Notes under the pieces: model-generated
Told to the model about the DNA's origin: nothing
Seen by the model: the letters and a program-made list of their open reading frames with translations, nothing else
Databases searched by the model: none
Origin: Streptomyces sp. TS71-3
GTDB lineage: Bacteria > Actinomycetota > Actinomycetes > Streptomycetales > Streptomycetaceae
Direction: 5' to 3'
Assembly: GCF_018327685.1 (NCBI RefSeq)
Contig: NZ_BNEL01000001.1
Coordinates: 744,001 to 808,000, forward strand
Length of the DNA: 64,000 nt
Shown: positions 33,101-42,341 of the stretch, piece after piece
Layout of the letters: every line of letters begins with the position of its first letter
Position numbering within the stretch: position 1 is the stretch's first letter
Made by a program: the position numbers and the translations under genes

Positions 33101-34125
33101 GCCGAACCGGACGGCGAGTCCTGCCGCGTGCCCGTTCCCGAGGTGTCCGTGCCCCGGCCGTCCTGCTCGCCGGAAGCGGGCCCACCCGGTGCGGCGGGCT
33201 CGACCCGGTCGCTCCGGATCCGCTCGGTCTCCGCGTCGTCCCGTTCCGTCTCCCGCTCGGTCCGGAGCTCCTCCAGCAGGTCGCGGTCGAGCGCGGGCGC
33301 CTCGTGGGAGTTCAGTTCCGGCTGGTCGTCCGGGGTGCCCCGGGTGTCGTCCGCGTTCTGGTCGAGCAGGTCCTCCAGCCGCTCGCGCTCCGACGTGAGC
33401 AGCCGCCGCTCCAGCCGGGCCAGGACCAGGTCCTGCACCTCCTCCGGCAGCCGCGACAGCGTGAGGCGGGTGCGGCGGGAGTAGTCGGCCGGGTCGCTGC
33501 GCAGCGAGCGCAGCACCTGGTTCGCCATCCGGTCGACCAGCGTCGCCGGGTCGACCATGTCCAGCCGGCTGCGGTCCGCGTCCACCGTCGCGTACCTGAG
33601 CCACCCCGGGGTCGCCTGCCCCGGCTCGACGTCCTGGGCGGGGGGCGCCGGCGAGGCCGCGCGGGACGGGTCCGCCAGCTCCTGTGCCGCCGACTCCGCC
33701 TCCCGTTCGATCGCCTGCTGCGGCAGGGAGACGGCGCCCAGGTCGCGGCCCGCGCGCAGGGCGCCGAGGCCGTCGGGGTTCTGCACGGTGTGCAGGAGCT
33801 CGTGGGCGAGCAGGCGGCGGCCGTCGGTGGTGCCGGGGCTGAAGGCGCCCTCGCGGAAGAAGATGTCCTGGCCGACGGCGACCGCGTCCGCGCCGAGCAT
33901 GTCGGTGAGCGCGCCCGCGGAGCGGTCGGTGTGCAGGCGGATCCGGCTCAGGTCGTGGCCGAGCTGCTCCTCCAGCTCGCGGCGGACGGACAGGTCGAGA
34001 GGCTGGCCCGCGCCGCTGACGACGTTCTTCGGCTCCAGCGCGTGCGAGGCGGCACGCTCCTTGCGCTTCCTGCGGCGGTCACGCGCCGCCTTGGCCTCCT
34101 GCGCAGGCCGCTCCGAGGTGCTCAT
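27142..34125 (-). CDS. DUF4157 effector with tape-measure-like middle and C-terminal HNH nuclease
   Basis: 2327 aa. Domains in order: basic leader (1-30); DUF4157 with intact HExxH at 108-112 (LLAHELLHTVQN); Ser/Gly/Gln/Ala-rich low complexity (about 330-1050); K/D-rich charged helix (about 1255-1311); amphipathic helices (about 1312-1655, for example VELANRIRKLITDLVKAAI); Arg/Pro/Asp linker (about 1668-1928); and a C-terminal module (about 1929-2327). The module ends in an HNH-type motif, QADHTIELQSGGRDIYDNLR with D2274-H2275. The start at 34125 follows GGGGGGAGG and overlaps the preceding stop; the frame is open to 34542 but that would overrun another gene. DUF4157 marks eCIS cargo in many bacteria. 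Its slot beside the AAA+ gene is that of the tape measure, so it may serve both roles. The last ~1.2 kb is low GC. Confidence 0.88.
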   Translation of the reverse strand: MSTSERPAQEAKAARDRRRKRKERAASHALEPKNVVSGAGQPLDLSVRRELEEQLGHDLSRIRLHTDRSAGALTDMLGADAVAVGQDIFFREGAFSPGTTDGRRLLAHELLHTVQNPDGLGALRAGRDLGAVSLPQQAIEREAESAAQELADPSRAASPAPPAQDVEPGQATPGWLRYATVDADRSRLDMVDPATLVDRMANQVLRSLRSDPADYSRRTRLTLSRLPEEVQDLVLARLERRLLTSERERLEDLLDQNADDTRGTPDDQPELNSHEAPALDRDLLEELRTERETERDDAETERIRSDRVEPAAPGGPASGEQDGRGTDTSGTGTRQDSPSGSASGSGGAGTSSETQDTSPGEPAGSGGSSDAGPQSDADRSGGGSDTAPQGSSAQQDAGGGAQGGAAGQAAGEQKEEAGGAQGEAAGEKKDGGQQAEDAGGGQEQGVPAPTEEGSAAKNRPGAVDPLVAGQQVKEQDKRGVPEVPATAPGPAGPSLHDLGAVSTLDGARSQDLLGGEGRTGDDDPFGQDADADSANRLDPNASEAKSAWDVKLGPDDFLPQADLDVSAVPTADQIEVGSEQSPVVPSFPQAPPTRAEQVQAQRDREDAEDAAGDGPPETEGTPSLVGSGAIVDPDVAPQRPGASAGPVAGAATAARPGPLTLKTAPDAATGAPGQSAEQQPGGAEQDGADTGDARKDTAEQEKKDADPAGDRAGKGEQNEQQKQQQGQDGAGGQAGTGGDQAGDPSQDAVQGTQQEAGGGASSPAEGSGGAQDASTGTQGAGGSGSGTAGQGGPTDDTQSPSSARDSHVSGAGSGASASGDTETDGAGGPSGAGTATPSSAASTTASSADTSKASAASSGSSGSSGSSGSSGSSGGGAAPPAPARAAAPPAASGSTRSSSAPPAPAPLAPRGGGGGGAAPAKGKAAKKEAPPPDLSQVSPEAGLSTAAGLKPHVALQALGGVSGSVDRTVGDEHQSLAGAPPSVERPAGAPQTLQGAPNTQAPGQYSQDPAQKADAPEGKDAEVSGAKQPEGDIPAENAEEPDFGDMLAMGAGYVIGAVGSFFGADVDPADLAAKFAGLPTKDEALKQAQVGDAPGVSMQGDADSAAGEQGTNLDAKGQEVHTAARDDAGRNMGEDQVYPNAPKEQLEAKVPGQRGKGAAPAAAGAPATGQVPPEAVSEVAEHERGPQFHRSFTDGQQQMSKGRQQKDKDTRKSQDDNKQQVKAEVSANTESQSAERDKAMAGVTAEREQWRADQDQHLADLGDKKTEKHDKLKKDVKDKEDKTDKDVTDRKDKDDKDVQTKATQAEQDAGKKKDEPKEQAGNWITKALDWIKQKFIEIKNAIVGIFRAARDAVVGLIRDFKDTVVRWINEARQWIIDTVKGLIDALIELGKALVRAIVELANRIRKLITDLVKAAIALVQRLANALKEAINALLNALGSILSAILDALKAALDAAVKAVISAVKAVMDFAMGLLNGLGEFIAIVGDIISDPGGWVSNLGSAAKDGAQHYLFPEVVTAVKQWFNEKIQEIIGIPKAIFEQLVNGGISKEQMAKEAWDAVLPQLPLIIGEIVITKIVAKLIPGAGWVLAIIDFLQTAWGALSAIISAFGAFMDFLKAVKGGNAAVLFAKAVASGVVALLETLYQWLLSGISKYVGKVGERLKGVAKGLGKKRGGGGGGRGGADTPGDRNRPRENEDAPARPATRPTSASAPKKPAPKKGPGSADAGRPRPTDGTRPGSRTPADRGRPADRNRPGDRTRPADRNRPADRPPTRGDGTRPDATPGTRPRRDDAPSTNRPDANRPGTTPSRPRRTPGEEAPTRPRPNDPEGTQRRPDETAPRRPDDGTPDGRRPSDPDRPRDRRPEEDPNRPRRDDDPNRPRDRKPDEDPNRPRRDDDSDPRRPRRDDDPNRPRRPGRDDDHHDGDGRNPKQQKKDDRKNEEDSKESKDERLAKIIARIRPLLNRLLSRGTSQLSLRSVLLGLRVWYRLTELTATGSDPFKVNATLNPTGEAAEGRRAKAQLSARLEEFLDKDPGRRARLEQALNISTIDEWLLFKGREDADQFMAKIRRILKDLDKAERINSSDNILGTIRTAESDTRQTLRKMKAADGIWRPENDEARDGEVSQEEDAFHRVHMSNEFGESRPLVVGDPSLPRGTARVSWDPTKMSDKIEFARKALALKRAGERGEISKFKSSAEEMFLDEVDQEELVTQFGDIARRIKPPKTAPTDTKDPTQATRIKDLSMKFKQLTIIRADTLARPKGSPFQKDVKERLKNMQADHTIELQSGGRDIYDNLRLIDKGLNQKIGNQIFTSLNAQNLDYGALYTFDIRIT

Positions 34126-34556
34126 CGTGCCTCCCCCCGGCCCGCGAGGCCGTCGTGCACCGCGCGGGCCAGCTCCTGGCCGAGCCGTCGTGACGTCAGG
34201 TTCGCGGGCAGCGGCGGCAGCCCGCCGAGCACGTCCAGCGCCCGGGCGCCGCCGTCCGCGGCGAGCGGCACGCCCCGCTCCCGCACCAGGCGCCCCAGCT
34301 CCGCCTCGAACGCGGCCGTGACGCGGTCGGGGTCGATGGTGCGGGCGAAGCCGGTCAGCACGAGCTCGCCGATGTCGACGCGGAACGTCTCGGGGTCGTC
34401 CCGGGGCGGCCGGGACACCGCCGGACGCCGCGCCCCGGACCGCCCGGGACCACCGGCCTGCCCGCCGGGTGCGGGCGCCCGGCCCCGACCCGTACCGCCC
34501 GCTTCCGGCCCCCGGGCCCCCGGGAACGCCCCGCCCGGCCACTCGTTCACACCCAT
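34122..34556 (-). CDS. conserved small protein of the injection system
   Basis: 144 aa. The first ~50 residues are Gly/Pro/Arg-rich and probably disordered. The rest contains FRVDIGELVLTGFARTIDPD and LTSRRLGQELARAVHDGLAG. Similar small proteins with a V-D-I-x-E-L-V-L-x-G-F core sit between AAA+ and DUF4157 genes in eCIS clusters, as I recall. Overlaps of 10 bp with the ATPase gene and 4 bp with the effector gene indicate coupled translation. It could be an adaptor or chaperone for the downstream effector. Confidence 0.75.
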   Translation of the reverse strand: MGVNEWPGGAFPGARGPEAGGTGRGRAPAPGGQAGGPGRSGARRPAVSRPPRDDPETFRVDIGELVLTGFARTIDPDRVTAAFEAELGRLVRERGVPLAADGGARALDVLGGLPPLPANLTSRRLGQELARAVHDGLAGRGEAR

Positions 34557-36715
34557 CCCCGCACCTCCGAAGGCGTCAGGGACCGCTCCAGCTTCAGGTA
34601 CTCCGTGCGGGCCGCGGCCAGCATGTGCCGCATGCCGAGCTGCTCACCCTCCTCCGCGGCGAGGAACGCGCCGGACAGCGCTATGTTCCGGATCGAGCCG
34701 CCCGCCACCGTGAGCTGCGCGAGCAGCCCGTGGTCGAGGTCCTTCACGGGAGCCTGCGGCGGCACCACCCGGCGCCAGATCTCGGCGCGCTCGCTCTGCG
34801 CCGGGAACGGGAAGTCGACGACGAAGCGGATCCGGCGCATGAACGCCGGGTCCAGGGCCTTCTTCATGTTCGTGGTGAGCACGGCCAGGCCCCGGTACGC
34901 CTCCATGCGCATCAGCAGGTAGCTGACCTCCAGGTTGGCGTACCGGTCGTGGCTGTCCTTGACCTCGCTGCGCTTGCCGAACAGCGCGTCGGCCTCGTCG
35001 AAGAGCAGCAGGGCGCCGCCGCGTTCGGCCGCGTCGAAGACCCTGCGGAGGTTCTTCTCGGTCTCGCCGATGTACTTCGACACCACCTGGGAGAGGTCGA
35101 TGACGAACAGGTCGAGGCCCAGCTCCCGGGCCATCACCTCGGCGGCGAGCGTCTTGCCGGTGCCGGAGCCGCCCGCGAACAGCGCCGTGACGCCGAGGCC
35201 GCGGCGGAGCGTCTGCGCGAAGCCCCACTCCTGGTGCACCGTCGCCCGCTGCCGGACGTGGGCCACGATCTCCCGCAGCACCCGGACGTGGCGCTCGGCC
35301 AGCACCAGGTCGTTCCAGCCCGCCGAGGGCTCGATCCGCCGGCCCAGCTCGTCCATGCCGAGCCGCGCCTCGGTGAGCCCGGCCGACCAGGCGAGACGCA
35401 CCGCGTCCTGCTCGTCCTCCGGCCGGGCCTCCCCCAGGTCGCGGCGGACGGCGGCGGCAGCGGACCGCACCACGTGCGGCGGGAGCTGGAACTGCGCGAC
35501 CAGCGCGCGCAGATCGTGCTCACCCAGCTCCGGCACGTCCTCGAACGCGCCCGCCCACAGGTCGAGCTGCTCCTCGTCGTCGAGGCGGGGCGCGATGACC
35601 CGCTCGCCGCGCGGCCGGTCGGTGGGGCGCGGCTCGTCGGCGGAGACCACCAGCGGCACCGCGGCGCCCGCGACGAACGCCTCCGTGGCCGCCCGCTGGT
35701 CCCGCTCCAGTTCACCGGCCTCCAGGAGCAGCGCAGCCGGCAGCAGCACCGCCTCCCGCTGCCACAGCCGGGCGAGCCGGTCGCGGGCCGCGGGGTCGGT
35801 GGGCACGTCGTCCGCGGCCATCGCGTACAGGCCGAGCCCCGAACGTGCCGCGGCGGCGGCCGCGATGTCCGCACGGGTGCGCAGGTCGCCGCCGACCAGC
35901 TCGACGAGGAGCGGCGCGTCGGGCCGGGAGCCGGCCGCCCAGCCGGAGGCGACGCGGTCGGCGGCGAGGTCGTGGGAGGGCGGCAGCGTCTCGGGCGGCG
36001 GGCAGCGGCGCAGCAGGCCGTGCAGCCGGGTGTCCAGGTAGGGGGAGCCCAGCAGGAAGTGCAGGATCCGCTCGTCGAGGCGGAGCCGGGAGGTGGTGAG
36101 CCGCCCGGCGGGGTCGTTCTCGTCCGGCTCCACCAGCCGCCAGCGGCGCAGCGGCGCCACCGGCGTGAGCGCGCTCCAGTGCGGCTCGTCGAGGGCGGCG
36201 AGCGCCAACGAGAACGTCGGGTACGCGCGTTCCGGCGCGCCGCTCGCCGCCGCACACCGCGCGCCCGTCGTCGGGTCCAGCTCGGCGGCGGCGGTCAGCA
36301 GGACGAGGTCACGCTCGAACGGGCTCAGGCCGAAGCAGCCCACCAGCGCGTCGAGGGCCGCGGCGGCCACGCCGGCCGCACCGGACGTGTCGGGGGTCCC
36401 GGGCCTCGGGGCGGCGACGGGTTCCAGGGGTCCGGTTCCGCCGGGGGCTCCGGTGCCTGACCCTGTGCCGGCATCTGCTCCCGCGCTCCCGGGCGCCCTC
36501 TCTGCGGCCGCCCCGGGCTCCGCGGCGACCCCGGGCCCCGCCTCCGTCCCACGGTTCGCCCGCCGCGCGTGGGCGTCGATGCGGGTGAGCACGCGGTGGA
36601 GTTCCGCGGTGAGCGTCAGGGCACCGGCACCCGCACCGGCACCGGCACCGCGACCAGCGCCGGGCGCGCCCTGGCCGGGGGCCGCGCCGTTCGTGCCGTT
36701 CGTGCCGTCGTCCAT
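34547..36715 (-). CDS. AAA+ ATPase of the injection system (Pvc15-like)
   Basis: 722 aa. The C-terminal AAA+ domain has Walker A GGSGTGKT (about 514-521) and Walker B ALLLFDEADALFGKR (about 568-582). A second-region segment RIRFVVDFPFPAQSERAEIW follows. The N-terminal ~450 residues are an eCIS-type domain (FGLSPFERDLVLLTAAAELD). In PVC/Afp-like systems this ATPase is needed for effector loading or particle assembly, which fits its place beside the DUF4157 gene. The ATG at 36715 is preceded by GGTGAGG. The frame opens slightly further 5' without support. Confidence 0.92.
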   Translation of the reverse strand: MDDGTNGTNGAAPGQGAPGAGRGAGAGAGAGALTLTAELHRVLTRIDAHARRANRGTEAGPGVAAEPGAAAERAPGSAGADAGTGSGTGAPGGTGPLEPVAAPRPGTPDTSGAAGVAAAALDALVGCFGLSPFERDLVLLTAAAELDPTTGARCAAASGAPERAYPTFSLALAALDEPHWSALTPVAPLRRWRLVEPDENDPAGRLTTSRLRLDERILHFLLGSPYLDTRLHGLLRRCPPPETLPPSHDLAADRVASGWAAGSRPDAPLLVELVGGDLRTRADIAAAAAARSGLGLYAMAADDVPTDPAARDRLARLWQREAVLLPAALLLEAGELERDQRAATEAFVAGAAVPLVVSADEPRPTDRPRGERVIAPRLDDEEQLDLWAGAFEDVPELGEHDLRALVAQFQLPPHVVRSAAAAVRRDLGEARPEDEQDAVRLAWSAGLTEARLGMDELGRRIEPSAGWNDLVLAERHVRVLREIVAHVRQRATVHQEWGFAQTLRRGLGVTALFAGGSGTGKTLAAEVMARELGLDLFVIDLSQVVSKYIGETEKNLRRVFDAAERGGALLLFDEADALFGKRSEVKDSHDRYANLEVSYLLMRMEAYRGLAVLTTNMKKALDPAFMRRIRFVVDFPFPAQSERAEIWRRVVPPQAPVKDLDHGLLAQLTVAGGSIRNIALSGAFLAAEEGEQLGMRHMLAAARTEYLKLERSLTPSEVRGWV

Positions 36716-36748
36716 GCCCTCACCACCCCCCGGCCGCCGCACGGCCCG

Positions 36749-37819
36749 TCAGTTCTCTCCGCCGTCGGTGCTCTTCGGCCCCTGGGCACGCCTGCTCCGC
36801 GCCGCCGCGGATCTCTTCGCCACGGCCTTCTTCGCCGCGGCCGTGCCCGAACCAGTGCCCGAACCCGAGCCCGTTTGCCCCGTGGCGGCGCCCCGCCCCT
36901 GCTCTGCGCCGCTCGCCGCCTTCTTCGCGGACCTCCCGGCACGCGACGCGGTCTTCTTCGTGGCCGTCCGCTTCGTGGCCGCCGCGGCCTCCGGCCGCTC
37001 GGCATCCTCGCCCGAGCCGTCCCCGCCGCCCGCGGCCGTCGTGCCGCCGGGACCTGACGGGGCGTCCTGGCGCGCGCCGCCAGCCGTGCCCCCGGACCCG
37101 GCGGAGCCACCCGCCTCGTCACCGGACCCCGCGGCGGACCCACCCGGCACGCCCGCCGGCCTCCTGCCGGGCGGCACGTCGCCGATCCGCGGCGGCACCG
37201 GCGCTCCGGGCGCCCCGAACGGCAGCACCCGGATGCTGCTGCGCTCCACCGGCTTCCCGGGCACCGGCTTCTCGCGGCCGTCGATCAGCACGAGCGTCGC
37301 CGTGTAGACGACCGAGAGCGTGTACGGCGTCTGGTAGAGCATTCCCCAGAGCTTGGAGGTCTCGTCGACGTCCATGACCTGCGGTGTGAACCGCACCCGT
37401 TGAGGCGACGAGGCCAGGTCGCTGCCGTGCAGGAACGGCAGTTCGGCGGCCGCCTCGACGATGTCGTGGGGGAGCGTGGGGATCTCGTGCAGGGTGCGCA
37501 CCACGGAACCGATCAGCCGCTGCCCGACCAGCTCGTTCTCCTCGCCGTACGCGCTGATCACGTAGTGCAGGTCGAGCGCCGCGGCGGCGCGCTTGAGGAG
37601 GGTGCCGTCGGAGGCGCGGGTGACCAGGTCGGCGTTGCGCATGTTGGGGTTCGGGGTGACCTGGTAGAGGAAGACGTTGATGGTCGGCTCCGGGGGCGGC
37701 TCGGCCGGCGGCTTGCGGGTCTCCACCGACACGGCGATGTCGATCTCCGGCCGCAGGTTGTTCTCCAGCAGCAGGGCCAAGGCCTGGGTCACATGTGCGA
37801 TGGCGAGTGCGTTGCTCAT
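36749..37819 (-). CDS. DUF4255 tail cap/terminator (Pvc16-like) with H1-like tail
   Basis: 356 aa. The N-terminal ~190 residues are the DUF4255 domain (VTQALALLLENNLRPEIDIA, NVFLYQVTPNPNMRNADLV, GMLYQTPYTLSVVYTATLVL). This domain caps the distal end of tube and sheath in eCIS particles. After a Pro/Gly linker the last ~75 residues are Lys/Ala/Arg-rich (KRTATKKTASRAGRSAKKA, AAAKKAVAKRSAAARSRRAQ), like histone H1 or HupS tails. GAGGAA precedes the ATG at 37819; the frame is open further upstream with noncoding-like sequence. The basic tail is not a feature I associate with this family. Confidence 0.9.
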   Translation of the reverse strand: MSNALAIAHVTQALALLLENNLRPEIDIAVSVETRKPPAEPPPEPTINVFLYQVTPNPNMRNADLVTRASDGTLLKRAAAALDLHYVISAYGEENELVGQRLIGSVVRTLHEIPTLPHDIVEAAAELPFLHGSDLASSPQRVRFTPQVMDVDETSKLWGMLYQTPYTLSVVYTATLVLIDGREKPVPGKPVERSSIRVLPFGAPGAPVPPRIGDVPPGRRPAGVPGGSAAGSGDEAGGSAGSGGTAGGARQDAPSGPGGTTAAGGGDGSGEDAERPEAAAATKRTATKKTASRAGRSAKKAASGAEQGRGAATGQTGSGSGTGSGTAAAKKAVAKRSAAARSRRAQGPKSTDGGEN

Positions 37820-37970
37820 GGTCTCGTTTCCTCGGTCCCCGTCACTTCCCTGCTCCTTCTCGTCCGCCGGTTGACGCCGCCCGAGGCCGCCCGCGGCCAC
37901 CGCACCGGCGCCGCCCGCCCCTGCGCACCGCCCGTCCCCGGCCGCCCGGCTGCCGCCCGCACCACCCGGC

Positions 37971-38861
37971 TCACCGGCGTGCCTCCCCGTCCTGCCCGCG
38001 TCCGGCGAGATACTCCGCCAGGCTGACGGCGGGTCCCTGCCGCTCCTGCGCCGGCGCCGGGCGCCGCGCACCGGACCCCGCGCCGCCCGCGCTCACTTCG
38101 AGCCGTCCGATCTGCACATGAACGGTCCGCTCACCGCCGCGCGCTCCGCGCCGCCCGGCTGCCGCGCGCGCCGCCCCGCGCGCTGCCGTCGCGGCGTCGG
38201 CCGCGGCGGAGGGCCCCGCGCCGGTGGGGGCGGCCGGGGGAGCGACGGACGCGCCGGGCAGCAGGGCCGCGGCGGCGGGTGCCGGTGCGGCCGGTTCCGC
38301 GGTGTCGCGGCCGGTGCCGCGGCGTCCGGGCTCGGCGGGCCGCGGCGAGCGCGGCACGGGCGAGGCCGCGGGCCGCAGCAGGCCGGGCTCGTCGGGCGCC
38401 GGACGGGAGGCGGGGGCCTCGGCGGTGTCGTGGCCGGTGGCGCGCTCGGTGTGCGGCACCGTCCGCTCGTGCTCGGTGCGGATCTCGCGAAGGCTCCGGC
38501 CCGCCTCGCCGGGCCGCGGCACCGGGTCGCTCGCGGCGGGCCACAGCGCGGCCGTCTCCTCCTCGGCCCAGAGGTCGTCCGCGTCGCCGCGCACCGCCTC
38601 GACCCGCTCGAACGGGCCCGGCAGGCGCGGCCGTACCCGCACGACGTTCCCGGCCGGCCGCGCGGCCGGCACATGGCGGGCCAGCAGCCGGTCGAAGAAG
38701 TCCGGCGCACCGCCCGCCGCGGCCCCACCGGAGCCACCCGAGCCACCGACCGACCCGGAGCCACCGGCGGCACCGGAACCGCCGCCGGGTGCTCCGGACC
38801 CGCCGCCCGCACCGGAGCCGCCGGCCCCGGGCCCGCCGGCCCCCGTGGTCTGCTCAGGCAT
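37971..38861 (-). CDS. conserved Gly/Pro/Ala-rich protein of the injection system
   Basis: 296 aa. A Gly/Ser/Ala-rich start is followed by APDFFDRLLARHVP and RVRPRLPGPFERVE, a long disordered middle, and a C-terminus RTVHVQIGRLEVSAG ... VSLAEYLAGR. The last pattern (V-x-I-G-R-[IL]-E-V, then S-L-x-x-Y-L) recurs in proteins encoded next to eCIS caps, as I recall. Function is unknown; the C-terminal motif may be a docking peptide. The ATG overlaps the upstream stop by 8 bp. The 151 bp between its stop and the DUF4255 ATG hold only the ribosome site of that gene. Confidence 0.72.
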   Translation of the reverse strand: MPEQTTGAGGPGAGGSGAGGGSGAPGGGSGAAGGSGSVGGSGGSGGAAAGGAPDFFDRLLARHVPAARPAGNVVRVRPRLPGPFERVEAVRGDADDLWAEEETAALWPAASDPVPRPGEAGRSLREIRTEHERTVPHTERATGHDTAEAPASRPAPDEPGLLRPAASPVPRSPRPAEPGRRGTGRDTAEPAAPAPAAAALLPGASVAPPAAPTGAGPSAAADAATAARGAARAAAGRRGARGGERTVHVQIGRLEVSAGGAGSGARRPAPAQERQGPAVSLAEYLAGRGQDGEARR

Positions 38862-39720
38862 CGGCACACAGCTCCAGGTAGTAGCGGCGCCGCAGCGGGC
38901 TGAGCGCCAGGATCTGGGGCTCGCTCCACCCGTAGGCGGAAGCGAGCAGATGGACGTCGAGCAGCAGGTCGCGGGCCCAGGCGTCCAGCTCGGACCAGAG
39001 GTACGAGGCGATGTCCAGCTCGGCGCGGGTGACCTCGCCGCACTCCGGGCAGGCGATGCCGAACGTGACGTCGGCGCCCGGGTCGGCACGCTCGGCGGCC
39101 TCGGCGAGCGCACGCTGCACGGCGGACGGCAGCAGCCCCGCGGCCCGGCGCGCGTCGACCGGGGCGCCGTCCCGCACCGCCGAGACGAGGCAGCGCTCCA
39201 GCAGGACCCGCCGCGCGACGGCGGTGGGCGACACATCGGCTCCCGTCCCGCCCGTCGTCGTCACGCCGTCCCCCTGGACCGCACCGCCCGAACCCGAACC
39301 CAAGCCCGAGCCCGATCCCGCACGCGCCGCCGATCCCGCGGCGGCCGCCGCGGCGGCGACGTCCGCCACGGTGGGTGGCCGGAAGGCGACCTCCCAGCCG
39401 CCCGCCACCACCCGCAGCGGCTCGTCGCCGGCCGCCGCGGACTCCGCGAACCGCCCGGCGAACCCCGCGGCGTCCAGCTCGAACTCCATCGCGGCGGAAC
39501 AGGACGCGCACTCCAGGCGCACCTGCATGCGCTCGCCGAACAGCGCCCGGCGCAGCGCGAGGAGGTCCGCCTCCCGCGCGCCGACCGGCAGCGCCGCCAG
39601 CGCCTCGTCGCCCGCGGCGGGGCGGGCGGCGCGGTGCAGCAGGCGCGTCCGGGCCGGGCCGCGCCGGGCGAGTCCCGCCTCCCAGGTGGCCAGCAGCTCC
39701 GCGGGCTCCGTCACCGTCAT
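38854..39720 (-). CDS. T4 gp26-like baseplate protein with zinc ribbon
   Basis: 288 aa. Two CxxC pairs (CASCSAAMEFELD and CPECGEVTRAELD) form a probable zinc ribbon. The C-terminus SEPQILALSPLRRRYYLELC resembles the T4 gp26 baseplate hub-assembly family. The N-terminal half has LLATWEAGLARRG and a Gly/Ser/Ala insert. AGGA lies 5 nt before the ATG at 39720. The 110 bp upstream, before the tube gene's stop, is a CGTGCT hexamer repeat. Confidence 0.78.
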   Translation of the reverse strand: MTVTEPAELLATWEAGLARRGPARTRLLHRAARPAAGDEALAALPVGAREADLLALRRALFGERMQVRLECASCSAAMEFELDAAGFAGRFAESAAAGDEPLRVVAGGWEVAFRPPTVADVAAAAAAAGSAARAGSGSGLGSGSGGAVQGDGVTTTGGTGADVSPTAVARRVLLERCLVSAVRDGAPVDARRAAGLLPSAVQRALAEAAERADPGADVTFGIACPECGEVTRAELDIASYLWSELDAWARDLLLDVHLLASAYGWSEPQILALSPLRRRYYLELCADA

Positions 39721-39745
39721 GTACGTCCTCGCGCTCAGGATCGTG

Positions 39746-39775
39746 CTCGTGCTCGTGCTCGTGCTCGTCCTCGGG
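39746..39775. repeat. CGTGCT hexamer tandem repeat
   Basis: About four to five units of CGTGCT in the 110-bp gap between the tube and gp26-like genes, running into CGTCCT and CGGGTT variants. It is too short-period for CRISPR. Its effect on the message is unknown. Confidence 0.7.
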
Positions 39776-39830
39776 TTCGTGCTCGGGCGCGCGCCCAGGC
39801 CCAGGCCCGGGCCCCGGCCCGGACCCGCGC

Positions 39831-40355
39831 TCAGGCCGGGTTGGTGAACGAGGGCTCCTCGGGCTCGGGCACCTCGTAGTCCCGCTCCCAGCCCTCGCAC
39901 TCCAGCTTCAGGCTCTGGATGGCCACCGCGTTGGCGTTGGCGTCCATCTCGCCCAGCACCTGGTACTCGCTCGGCCAGCTCCGGTAGAGCTTGTGCGAGA
40001 CGGCGACCTGGCCGGCCTCGTTCAGGACCTGGATGACGATGTCCTTGCGGAAGTCGGCGAGCGACACCTCGGAGCCGAGGCCGGCCCCGACCTGCCAGAC
40101 CTTGTTGGCCCAGCGGTCGAACTCCGGGTCGTGCGTGACCCCGCGCTCCAGCGTGATGCCGTCGAACTCGGAGCGGCCCGGGGACTTCCGCGGCGAGCTG
40201 GGGTCGCCGCCGTTCCTGTGCTTGACCACCTCGGTGGTCCGCTTCAGCGGGCTGATCTTGCTGATGCCCGCGACCGTCCGCCCGTCCCAGAGGACCAGGA
40301 ACTTGAAGTTCTTGTACGGGTCGAAACGATGGGCGTTGACGATGAATTCAGCCAT
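39831..40355 (-). CDS. inner tube protein (T4 gp19-like)
   Basis: 174 aa, slightly longer than typical ~150-aa tube subunits. The pattern NAHRFDPYKNFKFLVLWDGR and SPLKRTTEVVKHRNGGD, then ITLERGVTHDPEFDRWANKV and YRSWPSEYQVLGEMDANANA is diagnostic of the eCIS/T4 gp19 tube family. It polymerises into the hexameric tube inside the sheath. AGAGGAA precedes the ATG; it lies 42 bp after the sheath gene. Only one tube gene of this canonical type is present. Confidence 0.95.
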   Translation of the reverse strand: MAEFIVNAHRFDPYKNFKFLVLWDGRTVAGISKISPLKRTTEVVKHRNGGDPSSPRKSPGRSEFDGITLERGVTHDPEFDRWANKVWQVGAGLGSEVSLADFRKDIVIQVLNEAGQVAVSHKLYRSWPSEYQVLGEMDANANAVAIQSLKLECEGWERDYEVPEPEEPSFTNPA

Positions 40356-40397
40356 CGGATTCCTCTGCGTCCCTCACGTTCGTGTCCCTCACGTTCC

Positions 40398-42245
<1,848 letters not shown>

Positions 42246-42309
42246 TCCCCCTCCTATCCCTTCCGGTACCGGGTGACGGACACCAAGAGGTGGCGGAGGG
42301 GGGTCCAGC

Positions 42310-42341
42310 GCACGGCGTGCGGACCGTGTCGACGCACGGTC
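42310..42341. promoter_or_regulatory. paired palindromes in the leader of the injection-system operon
   Basis: GCACG-G-CGTGC (42310-42320) directly followed by GACCGTG-N6-CACGGTC (42322-42341), 65-96 nt upstream of the sheath ATG. They may be a repressor/activator site or an mRNA hairpin. No known regulator box was recognised. Confidence 0.4.

Noticed and set aside
34126..34542. 5' extension of the DUF4157 effector gene
   Set aside because: It would overrun the whole 144-aa gene, and the translation is Arg/Gly noise; ATGA coupling and GGGGGGAGG support 34125.
31223..34713. Plus-strand frames of 750-1002 aa across the effector gene
   Set aside because: They mirror the repetitive codons of the effector and contain no recognisable domain.
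39746..39775. Possible CRISPR or regulatory array
   Set aside because: Hexamer units without spacers; simple slippage repeat.
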